Shown: positions 1-9,506, counted from the stretch's first letter. The stretch is 64,000 nucleotides of DNA from Actinomadura luzonensis (GCF_022664455.2 NZ_JAKRKC020000002.1:682001-746000); one strand, 5' to 3'. The notes: generated by a model from the sequence alone, not told the origin. Made by a program: numbers and translations.

Positions 1-1
1 C

Positions 2-373
2 GACGTCCCCTACCTCCAGGACGGCGCCGCCGACCTGATCATCCTGGAGAACGTGCTGCACGACGTGGAGAACCTGCACGAGGTGCTGCGCGGCTGCCAC
101 CGCATACTCAAGCCGGGCGGCTGGCTCGCCTTCACCTCCGGCAACCGCACCCGGCCCGGCATGTTCTTCCCCTGCGAGGTGCTGCAGACCAGCCTGCACA
201 GCTACAACCGCGCGGTGCTGGACCCGCCGCGCCGGGTCAACGTCGGCTACCTCACGCAGCAGGAGTGGGCCAGGTCGCTGACCGACGCCGGGTTCCCGTC
301 GTTCCGGGTGCTGCCGGGCGAGCGGGACCTGGAGTTCTGGCCGTTCGGCGGCTTCGTGGCCGAACGCGCCTGA
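2..373 (+). CDS. Class I SAM-dependent methyltransferase, C-terminal part (5' end off window)
   Basis: The reading frame is open from base 2, so the gene begins before the window. The visible 123 residues show the second half of a Rossmann methyltransferase: the acidic strand-4 segment DGAADLIILENVLHDV, then the CHRILKPGGWLAF motif that follows it in Methyltransf_11/25 proteins. The SAM-binding glycine motif lies upstream and cannot be seen. Substrate is unknown. The gene ends 91 bp before the lyase gene on the same strand. An internal GTG at 53 is in frame but would start mid-domain, so it is not the true start. Confidence 0.8.
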   Translation, partial: DVPYLQDGAADLIILENVLHDVENLHEVLRGCHRILKPGGWLAFTSGNRTRPGMFFPCEVLQTSLHSYNRAVLDPPRRVNVGYLTQQEWARSLTDAGFPSFRVLPGERDLEFWPFGGFVAERA

Positions 374-464
374 GCCGCGGCCCGCCTCGGCCGCCGACAC
401 ACCACCCTGCCTGCCGACATATGATCTTACGTTGGTACTTCGTGTGTTTGTCGGAAAGGCCGCT

Positions 465-2768
465 ATGACCCACCCCCTCAGCCGGCGATCCGCCCTGCTG
501 GGCACCGCGGCCGTCACCGGCCTCGCCCTGTGGGACGCGCCGGCCGAGGCGGTGAGCCGGGCGGCAGCGGACACCGCCGCCTTCGACGCCGCCCGCGAGC
601 GGTGGGTCAGCCTGCTGGCCGGGGCTTCGTACGACGCCGCCTACCTGGAGAAGACGCAGGCGGTCGAGGGCTCGGCCAACGCGGTGCTGCGCAAGCTCGC
701 CTTCGCCCCCGGCCGCCCGAGCCTCTGGCCGGACCTGCCCCTGGACGACCCGCGCACCGGCAACTTCAACCGCTCCTACAACCGCATGCGCACGCTGGCG
801 CTGGGCTGGGCCACGCCCGGCACCGCCCTGCACGGCGACCCGCGGGTCGCCGAGACCGCGGTCAGAGCTCTGGACTTCCTGTACGAGCACGCCTACCACG
901 AGAAGCTCGACCGGCGCGGCAGCAACTGGTACTGGTGGGAGATCGGCGTCCCGCGCGCGCTGACCGACACCTGCGCCCTGCTCTACGACGGCCTGCCCAA
1001 GGACCACCTCGCCCGCTGGCTGCGCCCCCTGCGCCGCTGGTGCCCCGACCCCGAGCGCCGGATCAGCCACCCCGGCGTCGTCGAGACCGGCGCCAACCGG
1101 GCGGGCAAGGCCATGGCGGTCGCGATGCGCGGCCTGCTCACCCACGACGCGCGCCTGGTCAGGCGGGCCTCCCGCGCGGTCGCCGACCTGCTGCGCACCA
1201 CCAGGGGCCCCGGCGACGGCTTCTACCGCGACGGCTCGTTCATCCAGCACGACGTGTACCCCTACACCGGCAGCTACGGCGTGGACTACCTGGAGAGCGT
1301 CGCCAAGCTGATCGCCATGCTCGCCGCGTCGCCCTGGGAGATCCGCGACATCGACGACGTGTACGCCATCGTGGACCGCTCCTTCGTGCCGTTCGTCTTC
1401 GACGGGCTGATGATGGACTGCGTGCGCGGCCGGCAGATCACCGTCCAGGGGCACCGCGACCACCACTCCGGGCACAAGACGGTCGAGGCCATGCTCACCC
1501 TGCTGGACGCGGCGCCCCGGCGTTACGCCGAGCGCTGGCGGCCCCTGATCAAGGGCTGGCTCACCCGCAACCAGGCCGTCCCCTACCAGGCGTACGCGCC
1601 GCTGGCCGGCATCGCCAAGGCCAAGGCCCTGCTGGAGGATCCCTCGGTGCCGGCGGGCCCGCGCACCACCGGCACGTACGTCTTCGCCGACATGGACCGC
1701 GTCGTGCACCGCCGCCCCACCTGGGCCTTCGCCATCGCGATGAGCTCGGAGCGGATCGGGGCGGCCGAGGCCATGAACCTGGAGAACCTGCGCGGCTGGT
1801 ACACCGGCGACGGCATGACCTACCTCTACAGCGAGGACCTCACCCACTGGAACGACGACCTGTGGCCCACCATCGACCCGTACCGGCTGCCGGGCACGAC
1901 GGTCGACACCCGCAGGCGCGCCGACCTCCGGCACGGCAAGCGGCGCCTGCCGCCCACCCCGTGGGCCGGCGGCGTCGCGCTGGACGGCGAGTACGGCGTG
2001 GCGGCCATGAAGCTCGTCGCCGGCGGCTCCTCGCTGCGGGCCAAGAAGGCGTGGTTCCTGCTCGACGACGCGGTGATCGCCCTCGGCGCGGGCATCACCG
2101 CCTCCGACGGCCGCCGCGTCGAGACCGTCGTGGAGAACCGCAACACCCACGACGGCCACCCGCCCCTCACCCGGGGCGACGGGTGGCTGCACCTGTCCGG
2201 GGTGGCCGGTTACGCGCTGCTCGACGGCGAGGGCGTCAAGGTGATCCGCGAGCGGCGCACCGGCCGCTGGCACGACATCGACCAGGGCGCCACCACCGGC
2301 GGCGACCGGACGCCCGTCACCCGGCACTACACGACCGTCGTCATCGACCACGGGCGCGACCCGCGCAAGGCGCGCTACGCCTACGCCGTGCTGCCCGGCG
2401 CGTCAGTGGCGCAGACCGCCGCCTACCGGGGGCGGACGGCGGTCCTCGCCAACTCCGGCACGGTGCAGGCCGTCTCCCGGGACGACCTGGTCGCCGCCGT
2501 CTTCTGGCGGCCGGGCAGCGTCGAGACCGCCCTCGGGCCGCTCACCGCCGACGGCCCGTGCACGCTGCTCGCCCGCCGCGACGGCCGCCGGGTGCGCCTC
2601 GCCGTCGCCGACCCGTCCAGGACCGCGCGCGAGGTGCGGATCACGCTGCCCTGGCCGGTCACCTCGCTCGAACGGCACGACCGCGGCGTGCGCAGGACCA
2701 GGAAGGCGATCGAGGTGGAGGTCGCCGGCAGCCGCGGCCACGCCCGCACCGCGGTGCTGCGCGCCTGA
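465..2768 (+). CDS. Secreted polysaccharide lyase family 8 (hyaluronate/chondroitin/xanthan lyase-like)
   Basis: A 767-residue protein with a Tat-type leader (SRRSALLG then a hydrophobic stretch). The PL8 alpha/alpha-toroid hallmarks are present: NWYWWEIGVPRAL near 154-166, N211 in ETGANRAGK, and H262 and Y271 in the HDVYPYTGSYG segment. The H-to-Y spacing of nine and N-to-H spacing of about fifty match the Asn/His/Tyr catalytic set of hyaluronate lyases. It should cleave uronic-acid-containing polysaccharides by beta-elimination outside the cell. ATG 465 is chosen because GGAAAGG lies 5 bp upstream; a TTG at 432 would put eleven residues before the leader. It is convergent with the arabinofuranosidase operon. 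Hyaluronan, chondroitin and xanthan cannot be told apart from sequence alone. Confidence 0.9.
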   Translation: MTHPLSRRSALLGTAAVTGLALWDAPAEAVSRAAADTAAFDAARERWVSLLAGASYDAAYLEKTQAVEGSANAVLRKLAFAPGRPSLWPDLPLDDPRTGNFNRSYNRMRTLALGWATPGTALHGDPRVAETAVRALDFLYEHAYHEKLDRRGSNWYWWEIGVPRALTDTCALLYDGLPKDHLARWLRPLRRWCPDPERRISHPGVVETGANRAGKAMAVAMRGLLTHDARLVRRASRAVADLLRTTRGPGDGFYRDGSFIQHDVYPYTGSYGVDYLESVAKLIAMLAASPWEIRDIDDVYAIVDRSFVPFVFDGLMMDCVRGRQITVQGHRDHHSGHKTVEAMLTLLDAAPRRYAERWRPLIKGWLTRNQAVPYQAYAPLAGIAKAKALLEDPSVPAGPRTTGTYVFADMDRVVHRRPTWAFAIAMSSERIGAAEAMNLENLRGWYTGDGMTYLYSEDLTHWNDDLWPTIDPYRLPGTTVDTRRRADLRHGKRRLPPTPWAGGVALDGEYGVAAMKLVAGGSSLRAKKAWFLLDDAVIALGAGITASDGRRVETVVENRNTHDGHPPLTRGDGWLHLSGVAGYALLDGEGVKVIRERRTGRWHDIDQGATTGGDRTPVTRHYTTVVIDHGRDPRKARYAYAVLPGASVAQTAAYRGRTAVLANSGTVQAVSRDDLVAAVFWRPGSVETALGPLTADGPCTLLARRDGRRVRLAVADPSRTAREVRITLPWPVTSLERHDRGVRRTRKAIEVEVAGSRGHARTAVLRA

Positions 2769-2813
2769 CCCGGCGGGCCGGGCGCGGGCGGCAGCGGGCG
2801 GGCAGCGGGCGGG

Positions 2814-4520
2814 TCAGGTGAGCTGGATGTAGTCCAGCTCGGCGTAGCCGGTGCCGCCCGCGAAGTACGGCGAGCCCTTGGCCAGCCGGATCACGTTGTA
2901 GCCGGCCCTGAGCGTGACGGTGGTGCTGACCGTCGCGCCGAACTGGCCCCAGCCGGCGGTCGGCGGGTAGCTGACCGTGCTCCACGCGCCGCCGTTGTAG
3001 GCCAGGCCCTGGGTGGCGGTGGCGCCGGTGCCGTTGGCGTAGCCGATCGTCATCGTGTACGCCCGCGCCGCCGGCACGTTGACCACGAAGTCGACGTAGC
3101 TGTCGGTGCGCGGCGTGCCGGAGTTGTCGATGCGGCCGACGTAGCCGCCGGCGGACGCGCTCGCGGCGCTCAGCCGCTGGGCGCGGAAGACCGAGGCGTT
3201 CTCCGCCTCGTAGCGCTGCTGGTAGGCCGGCACGCCGGAGGCCGGCTCGACGAGGAGCTGGTAGGCGCTGGTGGCGACCATGCCCGGCACGGAGACGCTC
3301 AGCCGGCCGTCGGTGACGGTGCGGGTGGTGGTGGACACGGTGGTGGGGGCGGCCACGGCGGTGAAGCGCCCGCTCGCGGGGGTGGACAGCAACGTCACGC
3401 GGACGCTGGAGCCGAGCGCGCCGAGGCCGGTCAGGTTGACCGTGTTGGTGCCCGCCTCGTTGCCGAACACCACGTTGACGATCCTGCGGGTGGGGTCGTA
3501 GGCGGCGAAGCCGTCCAGGCCGGTCTGCGTGGACGGGGTGGTGGCGACCATGGTGCCGGCCATGTCGCCGTACCACTTGTACAGCCACCACGTGCCGGTC
3601 GGCTGGCTGTTGCCGGTGACCAGGCCGTTCATGGTGCCGTACTCGTACCAGAAGGCGCGGTGCGCGGACTCCACGCCGCCCCGCTCGAACTTGGCGACGT
3701 AGCTGGCGACCCGGCCCGGCACGTCCACCTCGGAGGTGGCGGCGTACTCGTTGATCGAGACGCGGCGCGGGCTGATGCCGAGCGAGGACTCCAGGTTGCG
3801 GTAGTCGGCGAGGTCGGCGGCGATCCTGGAGGGCTCCACCAGCTCGTGCCAGCAGATGATGTCGGGCAGCGTGCCGGTGTCGCGGGCGTGGGTGAGGAAC
3901 GTCTGCATCCAGGACCGGTTGTAGGTGGCGGTGCTGGGGCCGACGATCGGGGTCTGCGCGTCGAGGGCGCGGACGGCGCGGTAGGTGCGGGTCCAGCCGT
4001 CGGTGAAGGCGCCGGCGGCGGCGGTGTTCCAGGTCCAGTCGGGCTCGTTCCAGAGCTCCCAGCCGATGACGTTGGTCACGGTGGTGGCGTTGAGCCGGGC
4101 GCGGACCATCGTGTCCACCTTGGCCAGCCAGTCCGTCCAGCTCACCCACCGGTAGGGGAAGTCGGGGTAGATGTCCGGCATCCGGATGAACTCGCCCGCG
4201 CCGACCCTGGTGGCCTGCGGCGCGACCAGCAGCGAGTCGCCGCCGGGCGGCTGGCCGTTCGGCTTCTGGCCGACGCCGGGGGCGGGCTGCGTCAGGGAGT
4301 TCACCTTGATCGGCAGCAGGGTGGAGTCGGCGGGGCGGGAGTTCTCGGCCAGGCCGTACAGGCCGCCGGAGGCGACGTGGGTGACCGGGCGGAACGGCTG
4401 GGCGACGTTGACGGTGAGCGTGGCGCCCGCCGCGGCGGCGGGCAGGGCGGGCAGGGCGGCCACGGTCGTGGCGGCGGTCGTTGTGAGCGCTAACACCAGC
4501 GCTCGGACGCGTGCGCGCAT
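2814..4520 (-). CDS. Secreted clan-A glycoside hydrolase (GH39-like) with C-terminal CBM35
   Basis: A 568-residue secreted protein: signal peptide (about 1-31), a (beta/alpha)8 hydrolase domain, a beta domain, and a C-terminal carbohydrate-binding module (about 436-568) starting YEAENA and ending AELDYIQLT, as in CBM35/CBM6. The likely acid/base is E159 in WELWNEPDW and the likely nucleophile E258 in SINEYA, the clan GH-A arrangement of GH39-type enzymes. It is the last gene of the binding protein-permease-permease-GH127 operon, starting 2 bp after the GH127 stop with GAAGGAGAG as ribosome site, so it is translated with that gene. An arabinose- or xylose-containing glycan is a reasonable target, but the exact family and substrate are inferred. 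Confidence 0.8.
   Translation of the reverse strand: MRARVRALVLALTTTAATTVAALPALPAAAAGATLTVNVAQPFRPVTHVASGGLYGLAENSRPADSTLLPIKVNSLTQPAPGVGQKPNGQPPGGDSLLVAPQATRVGAGEFIRMPDIYPDFPYRWVSWTDWLAKVDTMVRARLNATTVTNVIGWELWNEPDWTWNTAAAGAFTDGWTRTYRAVRALDAQTPIVGPSTATYNRSWMQTFLTHARDTGTLPDIICWHELVEPSRIAADLADYRNLESSLGISPRRVSINEYAATSEVDVPGRVASYVAKFERGGVESAHRAFWYEYGTMNGLVTGNSQPTGTWWLYKWYGDMAGTMVATTPSTQTGLDGFAAYDPTRRIVNVVFGNEAGTNTVNLTGLGALGSSVRVTLLSTPASGRFTAVAAPTTVSTTTRTVTDGRLSVSVPGMVATSAYQLLVEPASGVPAYQQRYEAENASVFRAQRLSAASASAGGYVGRIDNSGTPRTDSYVDFVVNVPAARAYTMTIGYANGTGATATQGLAYNGGAWSTVSYPPTAGWGQFGATVSTTVTLRAGYNVIRLAKGSPYFAGGTGYAELDYIQLT
4482..4495. promoter_or_regulatory. LacI-type operator inside the start of the CBM35 hydrolase gene
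   Basis: The near-palindrome TGTGAGCGCTAACA, centred on CG, lies within codons 9-13 of the hydrolase signal peptide. The same 14 bases occur in the other orientation at 9507-9520, directly upstream of the binding-protein gene of this operon. A second operator inside the operon recalls lacO2 in lacZ. Confidence 0.55.
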
Positions 4521-4522
4521 TG

Positions 4523-6475
4523 TCACTCTCCTTCGGGGGGTCGGGGGGTGGAGACGGGCAGCCACACACGCATGGCCGCCGGGCCCCGCCGGGCCCAGGA
4601 GTGGTAGGGCCGCAGCGGGAGGTCGAACCAGCCGGCCCCGCCACCGGAGGCGGGCCGGTGGGCGGGCCGATCGGTGGTCCCGGGCCGGTACGCGGTGTAG
4701 GGCCAGGGCCGGTCCTGGAGCGCGGGCAGCAGGGCCCGGACGAGCGCGCCGCCGTCCGGCCCGGCCCGCACGCCGGCGCCCGCGTCGATCACGAGGGCGT
4801 CGAGGGCGGCCGGGTCCGGCAGGTCGCCCGACTCCGCGCACAACACCTCGGGGCCGCGCTCGACGGCGACGCAGCCGCGCACCGCGTCCACGCGCGGGTC
4901 CGGCCGGGTGAGCCGGGGCCGTACGGGCAGGTCGAGCGTGATCACCTCGCCCGCGCGGAAGGCCCGCCTGACCTCGGCCACGCCGGGCGCGACGGGCCGC
5001 ACGCCGCCGTCGCCGCCGCCGTCGCTCAGCGTCGCCCCCTCCGCCCAGGCGGGGACGCGCAGCGCGAGCGTCCAGGGCGCGGCGGCGTCGGCCGCGATCC
5101 GGACCCGCACCGTCCCGGTCGCCGGGTAGCCGGTCTCGACCTCGACCGCCGCCTCCCGCCCGCCCGGCAGCGTGGCGCGAATCGTGGCGGGCGCGTACTG
5201 GTGGATCTGCAGGCCGTCGTCGTCGCTGGTGGCGAGGTAGCCGTGCAGGCCGGCCAGGGTGCGGGCGACATTGGTGGGGCAGCAGGAGACGTCGAACCAG
5301 GCCGCCCGGGTGCCGCCCTCGGCGCGCGGGCTCACCTCGTCCGGGTCGGCGGGCCTGCCCGGCACGCGCTGGTGGAGGGGGTTGGCGTAGAAGAACGCCC
5401 GGCCGTCGGCGCTCGGCGAGGCGGCGATGACGTTGTACCAGGTCCGCTCGATCAGGTCGGCGTAGCGCACGTCGCCGGTGGCCAGCAGCAGCCGCCAGGA
5501 CACCATGACCGAGGCGACCCCGGCGCACGTCTCGCAGTAGGCGCGGTCCGGCGGCAGCTCCCAGTCCTCGCCGAAGCCCTCGTCCTGGTGCCGCGAGCCC
5601 ATGCCGCCGGTGATGTAGGTGCGGCGCGCGACCGAGCGCTCCCACTGCCGCTCGACCGCGCGCAGCAGGTCGTCGTCGCCGCGCTCGACCGCCACGTCCA
5701 CGGCCCCGGCGGCCAGGTAGAGCGCGCGGACGGCGTGCCCGCGCCACACCTCGGCCTCCCGGACCGGGACGTCGTCCTGGAAGTAGGCGCGGCCGAGCGG
5801 GATGTCGCGCAGCGTGCCGTGGCCGCGCCGGTCGAGGAACAGGCGGGCCTGCTCGACGTAGCGGTCCTCGCCCGTGGCCCGGCCGAACTCGGCCAGCCCG
5901 ACCTCGATCTCCGGGTGGCCGCAGATCCCGGCGCGGCCGTCCGGCCCGAAGACGCGGCAGACGTGGTCGGCGGCCCGGCGCGCGAGGCGCACCAGGTCGT
6001 CCTCGCCGTGCGTGCGCAGCCGGGCGACGGCGGCCTGCAGCAGGTGTCCGGTGTTGTAGAGCTCGTGGCCGCCTTCGAGGTCGCTGTAGCGGGGCGGCCG
6101 GCCGGGATGGCCGTAGCAAGTGTTCAGGTAGCCGTCGGGGTCCTGGGCGCGGGCGATCCTGGCGGTCAGCCGCTTGATCGCCGCCTCGGCCCCCGGGTCG
6201 CCGCTCCGGTACGACTCCCAGGCCAGGGCCTCCAGCAGTTTGTAGACCTCGGAGTCGGAGAACGGCCAGCCGGGCCGGTCGGGGCCGGTGGTCCCGTCGG
6301 CGACCCGGTCGAAGTTGGCCAGCCAGCCGAGCCGTTCCATCCACGACTCGCAGTGGGCGAGCGTGGCGGAGGCGTTCACGGCCTGCCGCTCGTGCCAGAA
6401 GCCGCCGGTAAGGGAGACCTGGGCGAGCCCGAGCGGGCGTACGCGGCTGTGGGAGGGCAGCACGGGGCTGCTCAT
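4523..6475 (-). CDS. GH127 beta-L-arabinofuranosidase
   Basis: A 650-residue cytoplasmic enzyme (no signal peptide) of the HypBA1/GH127 family. The zinc-thiolate active site is recognisable: E315 and C317 in YCETCAG and the vicinal pair C398-C399 in DVSCCPTN, matching E338, C340, C417 and C418 of HypBA1, where the first cysteine of the pair is the nucleophile. Also present are GGMGSRHQDEGFG and the HELYNTGH segment. It should release L-arabinofuranose from beta-linked di- or oligosaccharides brought in by the adjacent transporter. It lies 19 bp after the second permease and 2 bp before the CBM35 hydrolase. The ribosome site is weak (AAAGG about 12 bp upstream), so the start is less sure than the function. 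Confidence 0.92.
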   Translation of the reverse strand: MSSPVLPSHSRVRPLGLAQVSLTGGFWHERQAVNASATLAHCESWMERLGWLANFDRVADGTTGPDRPGWPFSDSEVYKLLEALAWESYRSGDPGAEAAIKRLTARIARAQDPDGYLNTCYGHPGRPPRYSDLEGGHELYNTGHLLQAAVARLRTHGEDDLVRLARRAADHVCRVFGPDGRAGICGHPEIEVGLAEFGRATGEDRYVEQARLFLDRRGHGTLRDIPLGRAYFQDDVPVREAEVWRGHAVRALYLAAGAVDVAVERGDDDLLRAVERQWERSVARRTYITGGMGSRHQDEGFGEDWELPPDRAYCETCAGVASVMVSWRLLLATGDVRYADLIERTWYNVIAASPSADGRAFFYANPLHQRVPGRPADPDEVSPRAEGGTRAAWFDVSCCPTNVARTLAGLHGYLATSDDDGLQIHQYAPATIRATLPGGREAAVEVETGYPATGTVRVRIAADAAAPWTLALRVPAWAEGATLSDGGGDGGVRPVAPGVAEVRRAFRAGEVITLDLPVRPRLTRPDPRVDAVRGCVAVERGPEVLCAESGDLPDPAALDALVIDAGAGVRAGPDGGALVRALLPALQDRPWPYTAYRPGTTDRPAHRPASGGGAGWFDLPLRPYHSWARRGPAAMRVWLPVSTPRPPEGE

Positions 6476-6494
6476 AGGGCGAGAACCTTTCTGG

Positions 6495-7301
6495 TCAGTC
6501 CTTCACGGCGCCCGCGGTGACCCCGGCGGCGATGTAGCGCTGCGCGAGGACCAGCAGGAAGGCCGCGGGAACGGACGCGATCACCGCGGTCGCCATGATC
6601 GAGTTCCATTGCGTGGTGTTGTTGCCGATGTAGCGGAAGATGCCGAGCGTGATGGGGATGACGTCGCTGTTGCGGTTGAGCGTGGAGGCGAAGATGAAGT
6701 CCGACCACGCCCACAGGAACGTGAACAGCGACACGGTGATCACCGAGTTGCGGCTCAGCGGCAGCACGATCGAGCGGAACGTCCGCCAGGTGCTCGCCCC
6801 GTCGAGCTGCGCCGCCGCCATCAGCTCGCCGGGGATGCCCGCCATGAACGCGCGGAACAGCAGCACCCCGAACGGCACCGCCAGCGTCGAGTCCGCCACG
6901 ATCAGCCCCGGCACGGTGTTGAGCAGGCCCAGCCTGATGTAGATCGCGTAGAAGCCCATGGCCATGACGACCGCCGGGATCATCTGCGCGACCAGCAGCA
7001 GGAAGTCGACCGCCCGGCCGCCGCGCGGCCGCAGCCTGGCCAGCGCGAACCCGGCCGGCAGCGACACCGCGAGCGTGAGCGCGACCGTGCCGAGGCCGAT
7101 GAACAGGCTGGTCGCCAGGGCCGGGAGCTGCTGGCCGAGCGCCGCCGCGTACCCCTCGAACGTGGGGTTCCACGGGAACCAGTGCGGCGGGTCGGCCCGC
7201 AGGTCGCCGGTCCTGGTGAGCGAGACGTTGACCATCCAGTAGACCGGGAAGAGCATCACCCCGGCCAGGACGACGCCCACGGCCGTCCGCCACCCTCTCA
7301 T
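6495..7301 (-). CDS. Carbohydrate ABC transporter permease, MalG-like
   Basis: A 268-residue inner-membrane protein with six predicted helices. The permease EAA loop reads GELMAAAQLDGASTWRTF followed by IVLPLSRN. A sugar-specific CUT1 permease forms the translocation pore with its MalF-like partner. The ATG overlaps the stop of that partner by 4 bp (ATGA), which implies translational coupling. No ATPase gene is in this operon, so a shared MsiK-type ATPase encoded elsewhere is likely, as is usual for actinomycete CUT1 systems. Confidence 0.93.
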   Translation of the reverse strand: MRGWRTAVGVVLAGVMLFPVYWMVNVSLTRTGDLRADPPHWFPWNPTFEGYAAALGQQLPALATSLFIGLGTVALTLAVSLPAGFALARLRPRGGRAVDFLLLVAQMIPAVVMAMGFYAIYIRLGLLNTVPGLIVADSTLAVPFGVLLFRAFMAGIPGELMAAAQLDGASTWRTFRSIVLPLSRNSVITVSLFTFLWAWSDFIFASTLNRNSDVIPITLGIFRYIGNNTTQWNSIMATAVIASVPAAFLLVLAQRYIAAGVTAGAVKD

Positions 7302-8227
7302 GGGGTCTCCTTCCGCAGGCGTACGTGCACCAGCCCCGCGGCGAAGGCGATGAGGATGAGCAGGTTGCCGACCGCCGCGGCGGGGGAGAAGTCGGGCTGC
7401 CCGGTGCCGAACGCCTCCCGGTAGGACCAGATGGCCAGCGTCGTCGAGGCGTCCGCCGGGCCGCCCCTCGTCATGATCCAGATGATGTCGACGACCTTGA
7501 GCGTGTAGATGAGGCCGAGCAGCAGCGTGATCGCCGACACCGGGCGCAGCAGCGGGAACGTGATGCGCAGGAAGCGCTGCCAGGCGTTCGCGCCGTCCAG
7601 GCCGGCGGCCTCGTACAGCTCGGCCGGGATGTTCTGCAGCCCGGCGTACAGGATGACCAGGTTGAACGGCACGCCGAGCCAGATGTTGGCGACGGTGACC
7701 GCGAGCAGCGAGGTGTCCGGCGAGGTCAGCCAGTTGATCTGGCCGATCCCGAACGCCCGCAGGGCCGCGTTGACGACGCCGTTGTCGCTGGCGAGCATCC
7801 ACGACCACGTCGAGGCCGAGACGATCAGCGGCAGCAGCCACGGCACCAGGAACAACGCGCGAAGCACGGCCGACAGCCGGAAGCGGCGGTGGAAGAAGAC
7901 CGCGAGCGCCAGGCCGAGGGCGTACTGGACGGCGATGGAGCCGAGCGTGAACAGCGCCGTGTTGCCGAGCGCCCGCAGGAACGCGCCGTCGGTGAGGATC
8001 GCGCGGTAGTTCTCCAGGCCGGTGAACTCCGGGTCGCCCTGGATGAAGGCGCGCGGCGTGTAGTCGTGCAGGCTCAGCTCGATGTTGCGGTAGAGCGGGT
8101 AGGCGTAGAACAGCAGCAGGTAGACCAGCAGCGGCGCGAGGAAGGCCAGCGCCGTCCACTGGAGCGGCCGCCGCGGCGCCCGGTGCGCGGGGCGGGCGAG
8201 CGCGGCGGCGGTGCGCGTGGAGGTCAT
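7298..8227 (-). CDS. Carbohydrate ABC transporter permease, MalF-like
   Basis: A 309-residue CUT1 permease with a short basic N-terminus and six hydrophobic segments. The EAA loop (ELYEAAGLDGANAWQRF) contacts the ATPase. It starts 13 bp after the binding-protein gene and ends in a 4-bp overlap with the MalG-like gene. Together with the binding protein at 8241-9494 it should import the oligosaccharide cut by the adjacent GH127 and CBM35 enzymes. Confidence 0.93.
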   Translation of the reverse strand: MTSTRTAAALARPAHRAPRRPLQWTALAFLAPLLVYLLLFYAYPLYRNIELSLHDYTPRAFIQGDPEFTGLENYRAILTDGAFLRALGNTALFTLGSIAVQYALGLALAVFFHRRFRLSAVLRALFLVPWLLPLIVSASTWSWMLASDNGVVNAALRAFGIGQINWLTSPDTSLLAVTVANIWLGVPFNLVILYAGLQNIPAELYEAAGLDGANAWQRFLRITFPLLRPVSAITLLLGLIYTLKVVDIIWIMTRGGPADASTTLAIWSYREAFGTGQPDFSPAAAVGNLLILIAFAAGLVHVRLRKETP

Positions 8228-8240
8228 GGAGCGGGTCCGA

Positions 8241-9494
8241 TCAGTCGCCGATGGCCCGCTGGGCCTGCGCCTGGGCGTCCTTGAGCGCGCCGGCGGGGCT
8301 CGCCGCGCCGCTCAGCGCCTTCTGCACGCCGGTCCACAGGGCCTCGGAGATCTTGGGGTACTTGGTGCCGAGGTTGTCGCTGGTGCGGCCCTTGGCGCTG
8401 CGCACGGCATCCACCCAGGGCTTCAGGCCCGGCTCCTTGGCCAGGATGGCCTGCTGTCCCTCGGCGGTGGAGGGGATATAGTACGCGAACGTGGTGCCGG
8501 TCTCGACCAGGCCCTCGGGGGTGGTCATGCATTCGAGGATCTTCTTGGTGACGTCGTAGCGCTTGGTGTCCTTCTGCACGGGGACGGTGATGAACTCGCC
8601 GCCCGTGGGCGTCGGCGCGGTGCCGCCGTCCTTGCCCGGGATCTGCACGACGCCGGTCGGGAAGCCGGCCTTGGCGGCGCTGTCGATCTGCCAGGTGCCG
8701 TTCTCGGCGAAGGCGAACTCGCCGGTCAGGAACTCCTCCCAGGTGGTGTTCTGGGAGTTGCTGAGCACGGAGTTGGGCGCGAGGCCGTCCTTCAGCCAGG
8801 ACGACCACAGCTCCAGAGCCGCGCCCGCCTGCGGGGAGTCGAGCCGGGTGAGCTGCGCGCCGGCGCCCCAGAACCACGGCAGGAACTGGAAGGAGCCCTC
8901 CTCGGTGCCGATGGCGGCGAACGTGATCGGCTTCTTGCCGGCGGCCTTGACCTTCTTCAGCGCGGCGGTGAGGGAGGCCCAGTCCTTGATCGAGGCGGGG
9001 TCCACGCCGGCGGCGTCGAGGATCTTCTTGTTGTAGTAGAGGGCGAGGGTGTTGGCGCCGATCGGGATGCCGTAGGTCTTGCCGTCCAGCTCGCCGGCCG
9101 CGACGAGGTTCTTGTCGAACCGGTTCACATCGAGGCCGAAGTCGGACATCGCGGTCAGCATGCCGGCGTCCGCCAGGGTCGAGACGGCGGGGTTGTCGAG
9201 CAGGATGACGTCGGGCGCGTTGCCCTCCTGCCCGGCGAGGAGGGCCTGGTTGGTGAGGGCGGTGGTGTCGTAGGCGGTGCGCTGGATGGTGACGCCGGCC
9301 TGCTGCCCGCAGGTGTTCACCCGCTTGGCCCAGGCCGAGTTCGCGTCGTGCTGCGGATAGGGGTCCCACCAGGTGTACGCGCCGCCGCCCCCGGACCCGG
9401 TGGGGGCGCCGCCCTGCGGCGGGGTGGAGGCGCAGGCGGCCAGGGCCAGGACGGCGGTCCCGATCACGACGGTGTGCACGGACGTACGGTTCAT
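8241..9494 (-). CDS. Sugar-binding lipoprotein of the ABC transporter
   Basis: A 417-residue extracellular solute-binding protein (family 1). The lipobox LAAC places the lipidated cysteine at residue 21, followed by a Gly/Ser-rich tether. YNKKILDAAGVDP and the late GEFITVP segment are typical of CUT1 binding proteins. It is the first gene of the five-gene operon. The start codon has GGAGAG close upstream, and the LacI-type operator 9507-9520 ends only about a dozen bases before the ATG, so a bound repressor would block transcription at the promoter. The ligand is presumably an arabinose-containing oligosaccharide, judged from the neighbours. Confidence 0.93.
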   Translation of the reverse strand: MNRTSVHTVVIGTAVLALAACASTPPQGGAPTGSGGGGAYTWWDPYPQHDANSAWAKRVNTCGQQAGVTIQRTAYDTTALTNQALLAGQEGNAPDVILLDNPAVSTLADAGMLTAMSDFGLDVNRFDKNLVAAGELDGKTYGIPIGANTLALYYNKKILDAAGVDPASIKDWASLTAALKKVKAAGKKPITFAAIGTEEGSFQFLPWFWGAGAQLTRLDSPQAGAALELWSSWLKDGLAPNSVLSNSQNTTWEEFLTGEFAFAENGTWQIDSAAKAGFPTGVVQIPGKDGGTAPTPTGGEFITVPVQKDTKRYDVTKKILECMTTPEGLVETGTTFAYYIPSTAEGQQAILAKEPGLKPWVDAVRSAKGRTSDNLGTKYPKISEALWTGVQKALSGAASPAGALKDAQAQAQRAIGD

Positions 9495-9506
9495 CCGACT
9501 CTCCAG

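Noticed and set aside
414..454. CCGACA and TGTCGG flanking the PL8 promoter as an operator.
   Set aside because: Six-base arms 29 bp apart are expected by chance in such GC-rich sequence.
252..2351. A long minus-strand open frame opposite the PL8 lyase, and similar long frames elsewhere.
   Set aside because: They are Arg/Pro/Gly/Ala-rich shadows produced by high third-position GC; the opposite frame has a recognised family, signal peptide and ribosome site.
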